A stretch of DNA of 64,000 nucleotides from Mucilaginibacter hurinus (GCF_003324525.1 NZ_QGDC01000009.1:62001-126000); one strand, 5' to 3'. Shown: positions 36,905-45,560, counted from the first letter of the stretch. A program made the numbers and translations. Notes: a model not told the origin generated them from the sequence alone.

Positions 36905-36933
36905 TTAATACCGCTTTTAATAAAAGGTAACCC
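36905..36933 (-). promoter_or_regulatory. Sigma-module promoter PB (lipoprotein B)
   Basis: Minus strand: GGGTTAC (36933-36927), 14 nt, GGTATTAA (36912-36905), then GCG. The -10 box ends 29 nt before the lipoprotein B start codon. Confidence 0.75.
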
Positions 36934-37050
36934 CAAAAAAAGTTATTTTTATGTAAAGTGCTTGTAATCAGTGTTTTTAAATTTATTTGCAATGGGTTAA
37001 CCGGCAGTAGCCAAGGTAAACACAGGTATTTTAAAAAAAGTGCCCGCTAA

Positions 37051-37079
37051 GGGTTACATTTACCTCCTTATGGTATTAA
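37051..37079 (+). promoter_or_regulatory. Sigma-module promoter P1 (sigma gene)
   Basis: GGGTTAC (37051-37057), 14 nt, GGTATTAA (37072-37079), then GCA. The leader to the GTG at 37157 would be about 70 nt. Confidence 0.75.
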
Positions 37080-37125
37080 GCACTACATGTAACTTTTATC
37101 ATATTAATTTTTTTTTATGAAGTAT

Positions 37126-37154
37126 GGGTTACATTTTCGCATAAATTGTATTAA
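37126..37154 (+). promoter_or_regulatory. Sigma-module promoter-like site P2 abutting the sigma start codon
   Basis: GGGTTAC (37126-37132), 14 nt, TGTATTAA (37147-37154). It differs from the other -10 boxes in one base and ends 2 nt before the GTG start, so it would give leaderless mRNA or is a decoy/autoregulatory site. Confidence 0.55.
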
Positions 37155-37156
37155 CA

Positions 37157-37729
37157 GTGAATAGCAAGGTAAATAGTTCTGCACCAACTGATAGTGAAGC
37201 CATTTTAGGTATCCTCAACAATTCCGAGGCCATATTAAAGCGGTTGTACCTGGCCTACTTTCCGATGGTGATGCAGTTGATTATAAATAATAACGGTAAC
37301 CAGGACGATGCGAAGGATATTTACCAGGAAGCTATTATTGTTCTTTATAATAAAATCAAGTCGGGTGATTTTGAATTGAGCAGCAAACTCAAAACCTACA
37401 TTTACTCGGTAAGCCGCAGGTTATGGTTAAAAAGGCTTGCACAAATGAGCCGCTACGGAGGCGATATTAAGGATTTTGAAGAATACTCTGCCCATGATGA
37501 GGACGAGGCTGAAAAACACACCGACCGCGACATCCAGTTTGGTAAAATGGAAAACGCCCTAAAGTTGTTAGGCGAACCCTGTAAAACCATTATGGAAGAT
37601 TTTTATATCAACAACAGATCAATGCAGGATATATGTGAGCGCTTTGGGTATACCAATGCCGATAATGCCAAAACACAGAAGTACAAGTGCCTGCAAAGGT
37701 TAAAAAAGCTGTTTTTTCAGCAAAACTAA
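37157..37729 (+). CDS. Sigma-70 family RNA polymerase sigma factor
   Basis: The 190-residue protein has sigma region 2 (about 29-95: LYLAYFPMVMQLIIN, NQDDAKDIYQEAIIVLYNKI, LKTYIYSVSRRLW) and region 4 (about 133-185: LGEPCKTIMEDFYINNRSMQDICERFGYTNADNAKTQK). It is an ECF-type factor of the kind common in Bacteroidota. The start is GTG; no in-frame ATG is available before region 2. The next gene starts 11 nt downstream and encodes a likely anti-sigma protein. It probably recognises the boxes at PA, PB, P1 and P2. Confidence 0.9.
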   Translation: MNSKVNSSAPTDSEAILGILNNSEAILKRLYLAYFPMVMQLIINNNGNQDDAKDIYQEAIIVLYNKIKSGDFELSSKLKTYIYSVSRRLWLKRLAQMSRYGGDIKDFEEYSAHDEDEAEKHTDRDIQFGKMENALKLLGEPCKTIMEDFYINNRSMQDICERFGYTNADNAKTQKYKCLQRLKKLFFQQN

Positions 37730-37740
37730 ATAAAGAGGTA

Positions 37741-38847
37741 ATGAGCGATAGTAAATTAATTGAGGCGATTGACCGCTACTTAAGCGGAGAGATGAGCGGA
37801 GAGGAGCGTGAACGCTTTGAGCAATTGCGTGCAGAAAATGCCGCTGTGGATAGCCAGGTTACCGAGCATAAGCATTTTGTAGGCCTGTTAAAGCAGTATG
37901 GCGAGCGTATTGAGCTTGAAAACCGTCTTAACGCCATACATGATGAAATTGATGTTGATACGCTGCATGAAGATTTATTTATACAGCCAACCTGGATAGT
38001 AAGGTTGTGGCGTCATCATCACTCAAAAATATCTGTAGCGGCATCTATAGCCATTATTGCAGCATTAACTACCTTGTTTTTTACAGGTAAATTCAACAGT
38101 AACGATTCCAAATATGAGTTGTTAAGCCGCGAGATAAATGGCGTTAAGCAAAATAACGCCCGGCAGGACCGTATTAACAAAATGCTGAGCAAGGAGCTTA
38201 CAGGCGTTAAACGGCAAATGGCTAACCCCGGCAGCTACAGGGGTACCGGCTTTGCCCTTACAGGTAATGGCTATATAGTTACCAATTACCATGTTGTAAA
38301 AGACGCTGATTCTGTTTATGTGCAAAATGTTGACGGCGAATCGTTCCGTGCCAAAATTATTTACAGCGAGCCGGCGCAGGATATAGCTTTCCTGGCCATA
38401 AACGATCCGGCCTTTACCCCGCTGGGAACAGTGCCATACAGCTTTAAAAAATCAAAAAGCGACTTAGGGGAAGATGTGTTTACCGTTGGTTACCCTAAAG
38501 ATGCGCTTGCTTTCAGCTCCGGCTCGTTAACGTCGCCTGAGGGTTCAAACGGCGATACCACCTCATACGAGGTATCAATAGCGGCAAGGCCCGGCAATAG
38601 TGGTGGCCCGCTGCTTGATAGCAGGGGTAACCTGATAGGTATACTTACCGGCAAACAATCGCGGTATGAAAGCATGACCTTTGCCCGTAAATCAAGCTAT
38701 TTGCTGGATGCAATAGACGCCATCCCGGCTGATTCGCTTCAGAAAAAACTTAGTTTAAATACTAAAAATGCTTTAGCCGGTTTAACACGCACACAGCAGA
38801 TAAAAAAACTGCAGAATTACGTGTTTATGGTTAAAGTTTATAATTAA
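37741..38847 (+). CDS. Membrane-anchored trypsin-like protease with anti-sigma-like N-terminus
   Basis: The ATG at 37741 (MSDSKLIEAIDRYLSGEMSG) fits; a frame extension upstream lies in the sigma gene. The protein has 368 residues: a cytoplasmic segment of about 93 residues whose YLSGEMSGEERERFEQ pattern resembles Bacteroidota anti-sigma factors, one membrane helix (about 94-116, KISVAASIAIIAALTTLFF), a coiled region, then a chymotrypsin/DegP-type protease (about 160-330). The catalytic triad is His184 (TNYHVV), Asp214 (QDIAFLA) and Ser287 (GNSGGP). There is no PDZ domain. It combines anti-sigma and stress-protease parts in one chain and is co-transcribed with the sigma gene. Confidence 0.85.
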   Translation: MSDSKLIEAIDRYLSGEMSGEERERFEQLRAENAAVDSQVTEHKHFVGLLKQYGERIELENRLNAIHDEIDVDTLHEDLFIQPTWIVRLWRHHHSKISVAASIAIIAALTTLFFTGKFNSNDSKYELLSREINGVKQNNARQDRINKMLSKELTGVKRQMANPGSYRGTGFALTGNGYIVTNYHVVKDADSVYVQNVDGESFRAKIIYSEPAQDIAFLAINDPAFTPLGTVPYSFKKSKSDLGEDVFTVGYPKDALAFSSGSLTSPEGSNGDTTSYEVSIAARPGNSGGPLLDSRGNLIGILTGKQSRYESMTFARKSSYLLDAIDAIPADSLQKKLSLNTKNALAGLTRTQQIKKLQNYVFMVKVYN

Positions 38848-38873
38848 GCCAGTCACCCTAATAACCATATTGC

Positions 38874-38909
38874 AAGCCCGGACGTTTAACTGCTCCGGGC
38901 TTTTTTTTG
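38874..38909 (+). terminator. Terminator after the protease gene
   Basis: AAGCCCGG / CCGGGCTT stem followed by eight T residues, 27 nt after the stop. Confidence 0.88.
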
Positions 38910-38983
38910 TCTCTGTTACCGCTGGCAGGCTTACAAAGCCCGGCAGCTGTTACCGCCGTGCCGTAACATTTGCCAACAACTCA

Positions 38984-38991
38984 TATATTTG
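38984..38991 (+). promoter_or_regulatory. -7 box 5 nt from the yceH start (leaderless?)
   Basis: TATATTTG matches TAnnTTTG, followed by CTGCC and the ATG at 38997. The layout is the same as at the GlmU-like gene. Confidence 0.45.
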
Positions 38992-38996
38992 CTGCC

Positions 38997-39647
38997 ATGG
39001 ATACCCCGCAAACATTACCTGTTTTAACTGATACCGAGCTGCGCGTATTGGGCGCTTTGATGGAAAAATCACGCACTACGCCCGAGTATTATCCGCTTAC
39101 ATTAAATAGTCTTACTACAGCCTGCAACCAAAAAACAGCACGCAAACCTGTGGTTGAATATGATGATGATACTGTTGTGGCCGCCTTGGATGCGCTGAAA
39201 AAGAAAGGATTAATTTCTACAGCTACAGGCGGATCAAGCCGGGTTACCAAGTATAAACACAATTTTGCAATTGTATACCCGCTGGTGCCCGCAGAAATTG
39301 CCGTGCTTTGCCTGCTGATATTGCGCGGGCCGCAAACACCGGGCGAAATAAACACCAACTCAGGCAGGTTATACGAGTTTGAAACATTAGACGAGGTGCA
39401 GGAGCTGCTGGATAAATTGGCCACAGGCGACACCATGTACATAAAACAATTGCCAAAACGACCCGGCCAAAAAGAGGTACGCTACATGCATTTATTAGCC
39501 GGCGACATTGAGTATACGGAGGATGATTTTGTACCCGAAACAAGCCAGCGTTCAGCGGGTGCACTCGAAGCCAGGGTAGCGTCACTTGAGCAGCAATTGG
39601 CTGAATTAAAGGGAAACTTTGATAAACTGATGAAGGAGCTGATGTAA
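38997..39647 (+). CDS. YceH family protein (DUF480)
   Basis: The ATG at 38997 (MDTPQTLPVLTDTELRVLGALMEK) is chosen because an upstream TTG would lie ahead of the promoter box. The 216 residues fit the DUF480 family: SRTTPEYYPLTLNSLTTACNQK, RGPQTPGEINTNSGRLY and FDxL-type spacing, arranged as two winged helices. The end is a coiled coil (ALEARVASLEQQLAEL). Function is not known. Confidence 0.9.
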   Translation: MDTPQTLPVLTDTELRVLGALMEKSRTTPEYYPLTLNSLTTACNQKTARKPVVEYDDDTVVAALDALKKKGLISTATGGSSRVTKYKHNFAIVYPLVPAEIAVLCLLILRGPQTPGEINTNSGRLYEFETLDEVQELLDKLATGDTMYIKQLPKRPGQKEVRYMHLLAGDIEYTEDDFVPETSQRSAGALEARVASLEQQLAELKGNFDKLMKELM

Positions 39648-39698
39648 GCACCCCTCATAAACCATAGCTGTAGTTAATTATCAACCCGCTGGTTACTA

Positions 39699-39935
39699 CT
39701 AAGCGGCGTTAAATGATTGCTTAAAGGCCACCAGTACCTGTAAATATATCTCACGGTCAAGCCCAAAACTCGCAGGCTGCTCCGGCCGCAGCGCCACGCC
39801 TTGTTTATAGCGCAACGGAAAAAACAGGTTGACAAAATCCCGCAAACTTATTTCATACCGCAGCCACCCGTGGCGCCGGTATATTTCTTCCAGCCGCATT
39901 TCAAACAGCGACGCGCTTAAAGGATCTTTGCTCAT
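39699..39935 (-). CDS. Small protein of unknown function
   Basis: The 78-residue protein has a mixed helix-rich composition (SLFEMRLEEIYRRHGWLRYEISLRDFVNLFF). It lies 18 nt downstream of the cyclase-like gene on the same strand and is likely co-transcribed. No family is recognised. It could be an accessory protein of its neighbour. Confidence 0.6.
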   Translation of the reverse strand: MSKDPLSASLFEMRLEEIYRRHGWLRYEISLRDFVNLFFPLRYKQGVALRPEQPASFGLDREIYLQVLVAFKQSFNAA

Positions 39936-39953
39936 CGGGCTAAATTACACTTA

Positions 39954-41096
39954 TTATAGCAGCAAAATATCTATACGGTGCGCATGTACCGCATTTAACC
40001 CCGGCGACCATGAAAAAATGGTAAAAAGACCGTCCTGCGAAGCTACCAGGGCAATAGCGTCGCGCTGGTCGTGCACAAATTGTGCTGCAGCAAGGTGGCG
40101 CGTACCTCCATTTTGGGCCGGATGCAGGCGCTGCACCTTGCCGTCAAGTACCGGCTCTGTCACTATAAGCTCATCTACCGGCGCACTCTCTTCAGAGCGG
40201 GCTATTTTAGCCCCGAAGGCCAGCAGCTGGTGGTCCTGGGTAATAATGGTAGCCCCGTCAACAGCGGTAAAGCCGCCTACAATTTTAATAGCCTCAAGCA
40301 TCCCTTCCTGCCATTCCAGTTTATCGCCATCCTGCTCTTCACGTTGTGTAAGCGCGGTTACTACAGCGTAAGGCGGGTTTACCGGGTAATTCATTGGCTG
40401 TACAATGGAGCGCTTCCACGCATCAGACTCGGCGGGTACTACCAGCACCAATCCGCCACGCCCATGCTGGCGCATGGCTGCGGCAAGTTGTATCAGTACA
40501 TTAACATTATTTCCGTTACGGTACGGCAAGGGCAGCCCCAGCAGGGATGTAAGCAGTTCGGGGCAATCGCCAATACCTGATGTTTCCTCGTCAACAATCT
40601 TTATCTCATCGCCCTTTAAAATAGCTACGTTTACAAACTTGCCGAAGCCATCAGTACGTTTATGTTTTATAACAAGCAGGCCCGGCTCTGCCACTTCAAG
40701 CACAAAGCATATACCCGGTATGGTGTGGGTGGTGCCCCATATAAAAATCTCGTCATTTTCATGCCACACGCCCAAATGCACACCCGGCTGCTCAACCGCC
40801 GGTGCCAGCTTTATCAGATTTTTAGGCGTTAAACGCAGCCTTTTACCAAAAGCAAGGGGCTGGTCTGACTGTGAGGGATGCAGTAACGCAATGGATATTT
40901 TAGGCGGCCGGCCTTCCTCGCGGCGCAGGCTAGCCCAAAATGCCGCATCAATAACGGCTTCAATTATACGCGTTTCGGGCTTAAGCGCCAGGTTTGGCTC
41001 ATCAAGTTTACGCGCCGCATGCAAATGCTTGGCAAAATGCTCTTCAATTGTAGCGGCTACCATGCGTGCCGCAAGGTAAGTAGGTTCTGACAGCAT
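39954..41096 (-). CDS. DACNV-type protein with diadenylate-cyclase-like C-terminus
   Basis: The 380-residue protein has an N-terminal alpha/beta domain (about 1-240) like the DACNV sensor domain, and a C-terminal domain resembling the DisA_N/DAC fold. The hallmarks are DGATIITQDHQLLAFG (DGA at 280-282) and GGTRHLAAAQF (GTRH at 331-334). In true DAC enzymes the second motif is RHR; here the third residue is Leu, so activity is uncertain. It could make or sense a cyclic dinucleotide. No membrane segments. No obvious effector is adjacent, but a 78-residue protein follows. Confidence 0.6.
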   Translation of the reverse strand: MLSEPTYLAARMVAATIEEHFAKHLHAARKLDEPNLALKPETRIIEAVIDAAFWASLRREEGRPPKISIALLHPSQSDQPLAFGKRLRLTPKNLIKLAPAVEQPGVHLGVWHENDEIFIWGTTHTIPGICFVLEVAEPGLLVIKHKRTDGFGKFVNVAILKGDEIKIVDEETSGIGDCPELLTSLLGLPLPYRNGNNVNVLIQLAAAMRQHGRGGLVLVVPAESDAWKRSIVQPMNYPVNPPYAVVTALTQREEQDGDKLEWQEGMLEAIKIVGGFTAVDGATIITQDHQLLAFGAKIARSEESAPVDELIVTEPVLDGKVQRLHPAQNGGTRHLAAAQFVHDQRDAIALVASQDGLFTIFSWSPGLNAVHAHRIDILLL

Positions 41097-42503
41097 AAAT
41101 TTTTATCCGGGCTTGGTAGTAATACAAAGCTAACAGATTAAATGGCATTGCCCATCTGCCCACAAAATGTATGCTTAAATATTGCGCAGGGTTTACACAG
41201 GTAGTAGCGAGTCCGGGGCATGCATCGTTCAGGGGTTAGCGATATAAGAAGCAATAGCAAAATATCCCAACGTATACATCCTCTGGTTTTTCAAATAGCT
41301 CACAGCCGCTACTAACGACGCACTGCTGAGCAGTCTGAAGAGATTGCCTCGTTCCTCGCAATTACAATTGATGTAGGATCGTAGTTGAGTAATAACAAAA
41401 GAGAGTATCCACTGGCTTTCGGTAACGCACTTTACCAAGCCTAACGAAGCACCGCAGGGATGACATGCATAAAGAGATTGCTTCGTGCCTCGCAATGACG
41501 TTCTTAAGTTAGATTACTTCGTGCCTAGCAATGACGGTTGTATTTGCGGTTCCGGAAGGTTTATAGGCAGACAGGGGGAAGTCAAAATTCAAAAGTTAAA
41601 ATTCAAAATAAAAAGAGCCTGATGAACAGAAGTTTACCTTAAAAACCGGCATCGGCTGGCACGGGTAGCACTGGCAGTGCATCAGCACTAACTTTAACAG
41701 GGTCAGGCGCAGCCGGGAGTTTTCTTTTTGGTACTTTTTCTTTTGCGGGAAAAGAAAAAGTACATCCACTGACAACGATATAGTACACATCCGAACCTAA
41801 CGACGCACTGCTTGAGCAGTCTGAAGAGATTGCTTCGTTCCTCGCAATGACGGTTGTATTTGCGGTTCCGGAATGTTAACAGGCAGACAGAAAAAAAGTC
41901 AAAATTCAAAATTCAAAATAAAAAGAGCCTGACGAACAGAAGTTCACCTTAAAATCCGGCATCGGCTGGCACGGGTAGCACTGGCAGTGCTTTAGCATTA
42001 ACTTTAACAGGGTCAGGCGCAGCCGGGAGTTTTCTTTTTGGTACTTTTTCTTTTGCGGAAAAAGAAAAAGTACATCCACTGGCTTTAAGCAATTACTTTA
42101 CCAAGCCTAACGAAGAACTGGCTAAACAGTCTAAAGAGATTGCTTCGTTCCTCGCAATGACGATCTAGTTGCTTTTGCGAAAAAATCAAAGTACGTCCAC
42201 AGGCTTTCAGCAAAGCACTTTACCGAGCCTAACGAAGCACCGCAGGGATGCCAAGCATATAGAGATTGCTTCGTTACTCGCAATGACGGTCTTGAGTTAG
42301 ATTACTTCGTGCCTAGCGATGACGTTCTTGAGTATAGGTGCTTCGTGCCTGGCGATGACGTTCTTGCGAATAGATTGCTTCGTTGCTCGCAATGACGTTC
42401 TCGAGTATAGATTGCTTCGTGCCTCGTAATTACGATTGCGGGCTTGGTAGCGTTTGTCGAACGTGAAAACTACCCCGGCGCACGCTATAAGTCAATAACT
42501 TAA
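41097..42503. repeat. Repeat-filled 1.4-kb gap (R1 units in reverse orientation and end-motif array)
   Basis: No gene is seen. There is a degraded repeat region at about 41270-41540 (ATTGCTTCG...CGCAATGACG motifs), R1 units at 41615-41854 and 41925-42162, then end-motif copies with a short tandem array at 42255-42445. Between units lie AAAATTCAAAATAAAAAG spacers. Short ORFs across the R1 units are in several frames and both strands. Confidence 0.85.
42255..42445 (-). repeat. Tandem array of R1 end motifs
   Basis: About five copies of ATTGCTTCGT-N-CCTCGCAATGACG joined by TTCTTGAGTATAG-type spacers, with a period near 36 bp (acgttcttgagtata, acgttcttgcgaata, acgttctcgagtata). The rest of the R1 unit is absent, so this is amplification of the end only. 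Confidence 0.75.
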
Positions 42504-44501
42504 TTACACATCCTGCTTATCCGCAGGTATCTCAAAAAAGAAGGTTGAACCCTTGCCCGGCTCGCTGGTGAGCCAGAGTTTGCCTTTATGGCGACTAACA
42601 ATTTCATGACTGATGTACAGGCCGATGCCCAGGCCTGACATATGCGCTGCAAGGTTCTCAACCCTATAAAACCGGGAGAAAATACGGTCGTGCTGCTCAG
42701 CATCTATGCCTATGCCAAAATCCTGTACAGACACCCTTATTTTATTACCGGCAGCCTCCGCGCAAACCAAAACACGGTTGCTGTTGGGCGAGTATTTAAC
42801 CCCGTTTGATATCAGGTTGATGATCACTTGCTCTATGCGCTGCTGGTCGGCGTATACGTTCAGCGCAGTTTCATGGCAGGTTAGTTCAATTTTATGTGAT
42901 GTGTGCGTTTGACCCATTACATCGGCCACATCTTCCAGCAGTTTGGCCATGTCAAAATGCGCGTAAGAGAAAGGCAGCTTACCTGTTTGTATTTTTGATA
43001 CATCAAGCAGATCGCTTATCAGCGTGGTAAGCTTGCCTACCTGGTTAAGCGTTTTGTTAATAAAAGGCTTGTTGCGGTCATCGGCGGGCATATTGCGGTC
43101 AATTATCTGCAGGTAGCCGTTTATGCTGGTTACAGGTGTTTTTAACTCGTGACTCGCCATGCCGATAAACTCATCTTTTTTGGAGTTAAGTACCTTTATC
43201 TCTTCGTACAGTTTGGCATTATCTAAGGCTACTGCTGCCTGGGCGGCTATGCCTGTAAGCAATTGTTCGTGCTCCTGGGTAAACCTGCCACGTTCGGGAT
43301 GGCCAAAGAAGAGGCCGCCTATGACGTTGCCGGAGTTAGAAATAACCGGTACAGCCAGGTAGCTCACTACGGGTAAATGCCCTTTGGGCATGCCGAAATG
43401 CGGCGAATTATGGCCGTACCTTGGGTCGGCAGTAATGTCATCAACCCTTACAATGCCCTGGCCCTTAAACGTGTGGTCAAATACCGCTGTATTGCGTGGC
43501 ATGCCAAACTGCTCAAAAGCCTCGCGCGGGGCGCCCGATAAGGTAAACAGCGTGTATGACTCATCCTTATCATTTACCTGGTTATAAAAAAAAGCGCCAA
43601 ACTGTGCCTGTGTAATCTGGGTAGTGGCATCAGTAACTTTTTGCAGGATGCTTTGGATATCCATATCCTCGGCTATTACTTTGCCAAAGGAGTTAAGTAT
43701 TTCCAGGCTCTCGGCATAACGCTGCAAACGCTCTTCGGCATGCTTTTGCCTGCTTATATCGCGCGCAATTTTTGATGCGCCTATGGTTTGCCCCTTACCA
43801 TCCTTAATAGGCGACACGGTAAGGGATATCGGAATCTCTAATCCCGACTTGGTACGCCTGTATGTTTCAAAATGGTCGATGCTTTCGCTGTTGCGTATTT
43901 TGCCAATTATCAGTTCTTCTTCGGCCAGCCGTTCTTTAGGTATAAGTAATGAAATATGCCTCCCGATAGCCTCTTCGGCGGTATAGCCAAACAGCTTCTC
44001 GGCAGCGCGGTTCCAGCTGGTTATTTCACCGGTAAGTGTTTTGCTGATGATGGCATCGTCTGACGATGTTATGATAGCTCCAAGCCATGCCTGCTGCTTC
44101 TCGTCATGCTTATCGTTTGTAACGTCAAGGTAGGTGTTGGTTGCGCCTATCAGGTTACCCGCATCGTCAAATACCGGTACAGGGTGTGAGGCTATGTTTC
44201 TTTTTTCGCCGTCGGGGCGCTGCAATATGATGTGTTCGTCCTCAAGAGCTTTTTTTTGCGTTATAGCGCGTGCCATAGGGCACTCATCAATAGGCATGGG
44301 CATGCCGTCGGGGTAATACAATTTCCAGGCACCCGACCATTTATCCTTTCCAATTTCTGGCTCGCGGCCCCACAGTCTTACAGCAGCCCGGTTATATGAT
44401 GTTATATAACCATCTTTGTCGCAGGTGTATATAGCAACTGGTAAATTTTCAAACAAGGCAATATCCGGTATCTTGGGCCCCGGCCGGTACATATCAGACA
44501 T
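42504..44501 (-). CDS. Cytoplasmic PAS-PAS-GAF sensor histidine kinase
   Basis: The 665-residue protein has two PAS domains (about 17-130 and 138-255, with RAAEKLFGYTAEEAIG and the PAC-type IPISLTVSPIKDGKGQTIGA), a GAF domain (about 275-430, VSYLAVPVISNSGNVIGGLFFG), a HisKA segment SHELKTPVTSINGY and HATPase_c (NLISNGVKYS, DFGIGID, GLGIGLYIS). There are no membrane segments. No response regulator is adjacent. A -7 box TATATTTG lies at 44567-44574. Confidence 0.9.
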   Translation of the reverse strand: MSDMYRPGPKIPDIALFENLPVAIYTCDKDGYITSYNRAAVRLWGREPEIGKDKWSGAWKLYYPDGMPMPIDECPMARAITQKKALEDEHIILQRPDGEKRNIASHPVPVFDDAGNLIGATNTYLDVTNDKHDEKQQAWLGAIITSSDDAIISKTLTGEITSWNRAAEKLFGYTAEEAIGRHISLLIPKERLAEEELIIGKIRNSESIDHFETYRRTKSGLEIPISLTVSPIKDGKGQTIGASKIARDISRQKHAEERLQRYAESLEILNSFGKVIAEDMDIQSILQKVTDATTQITQAQFGAFFYNQVNDKDESYTLFTLSGAPREAFEQFGMPRNTAVFDHTFKGQGIVRVDDITADPRYGHNSPHFGMPKGHLPVVSYLAVPVISNSGNVIGGLFFGHPERGRFTQEHEQLLTGIAAQAAVALDNAKLYEEIKVLNSKKDEFIGMASHELKTPVTSINGYLQIIDRNMPADDRNKPFINKTLNQVGKLTTLISDLLDVSKIQTGKLPFSYAHFDMAKLLEDVADVMGQTHTSHKIELTCHETALNVYADQQRIEQVIINLISNGVKYSPNSNRVLVCAEAAGNKIRVSVQDFGIGIDAEQHDRIFSRFYRVENLAAHMSGLGIGLYISHEIVSRHKGKLWLTSEPGKGSTFFFEIPADKQDV

Positions 44502-44566
44502 AGACGTATTTATTCCTTAAAGGAGTTTAAGACATTTTTGTTTTAGAAATAAATAAATCATGCTTT

Positions 44567-44574
44567 CAAATATA
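44567..44574 (-). promoter_or_regulatory. TAnnTTTG -7 box upstream of the PAS/GAF kinase
   Basis: The minus strand reads TATATTTG, 66 nt upstream of the ATG at 44501. No clear -33 box. Confidence 0.45.
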
Positions 44575-44666
44575 TAAAATTATTTAAAGGGCCGCTTTAG
44601 CCAGGCCGTTAACCGTTGATTACGCTATATAACTGCCCGGTAGGCCTGCGGCGGATATTTGTATAA

Positions 44667-45560
44667 TTAAGCCGGCCCGGTGGCGCCCTCTTTAAACATG
44701 TTACGGTACCCGGCAGGTGTTAAGCCGGTATATTTTTTAAATACCGTAGCAAAATACTGCGACGATGAAAAGTTTAGCCCAAGCGCTATGCTGGTGATGC
44801 TTGTATTATTATGGCCAACAAGCAGGCGTTTTGCACGCTCTACCCGTTCCCTTAATACATAGTCCATAGGCGATATGCCCATCTCGCGCTTAAACCAGCT
44901 TTTAAAATGCGACTCGGACAGGTACTGCTGCGCCGCAAGTACGCTTATGGACAGGTCGTTAACCAGATTTTCATTTATAAACTGTTTAACGTTTAATATC
45001 CGGGTTGCATTTGCCTTATTTTGTACAGGGGTAGCGGTGCTTTTAACCACGGTTATAAGCAAGTTAGTAACCAGGTTGTATACAATTAACTTGTTAAACT
45101 CACCCATCGGTTGCTTACCCGCCTGCAAAATATCGTCAAGCAGTTTTTTTATACCGGCCGTGCCCCTGAAATGCCGCGAGGGAAGTTGGGTAATGGCATC
45201 GATCAAGGTTTTAGCGTATGCGCTGTTATATCCTAAAAAGTTTTCTCCTTTTTTGGGCACATGTAGTTGCAGCCAGTACAGTATGCCCTTATCTTCCGGA
45301 TAATCAGCCGTACTATGAGGCTCGTTGGGGAAGGTTACAAAAACATCGCCGCCTTTCAAATGATATTCCTGGCCTGCAACCTCATACACCTGCTGCCCTT
45401 TATCGCAGTAGCAAATTTCTATCATCCCCGGGTGTATATGCGTTTCCAGCTGCGGGCGTACCCCCAGGTAAGAATACCTGCCTATCAAATGCACATGATC
45501 AATCCCCGTATCTGCAAAATTGATAATAGTACGTTCGTTGTTTTTCTGCAAAGCGTCCAT
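44667..45560 (-). CDS. AraC family regulator with cupin sensor domain
   Basis: The ATG at 45560 gives 297 residues; a GTG nine codons upstream is possible. The N-terminal half is a cupin-like domain (about 20-110: THIHPGMIEICYCDKGQQVYEV, GGDVFVTFPNEPHSTAD). The C-terminal 100 residues are the double HTH (ISVLAAQQYLSESHFKSWFKREMG, SITSIALGLNFSSSQYFATVFKKYTGLTP). It is divergent from the DUF5005/esterase operon at 45.9-49.6 kb with about 320 bp between start codons, so control of that operon is likely but unproven. Confidence 0.87.
   Translation of the reverse strand: MDALQKNNERTIINFADTGIDHVHLIGRYSYLGVRPQLETHIHPGMIEICYCDKGQQVYEVAGQEYHLKGGDVFVTFPNEPHSTADYPEDKGILYWLQLHVPKKGENFLGYNSAYAKTLIDAITQLPSRHFRGTAGIKKLLDDILQAGKQPMGEFNKLIVYNLVTNLLITVVKSTATPVQNKANATRILNVKQFINENLVNDLSISVLAAQQYLSESHFKSWFKREMGISPMDYVLRERVERAKRLLVGHNNTSITSIALGLNFSSSQYFATVFKKYTGLTPAGYRNMFKEGATGPA

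Noticed and set aside
42255..42445. CRISPR array
   Set aside because: Repeats are degenerate, the spacers resemble one another, and no cas gene is in the window. It is a tandem repeat of the R1 end motif.
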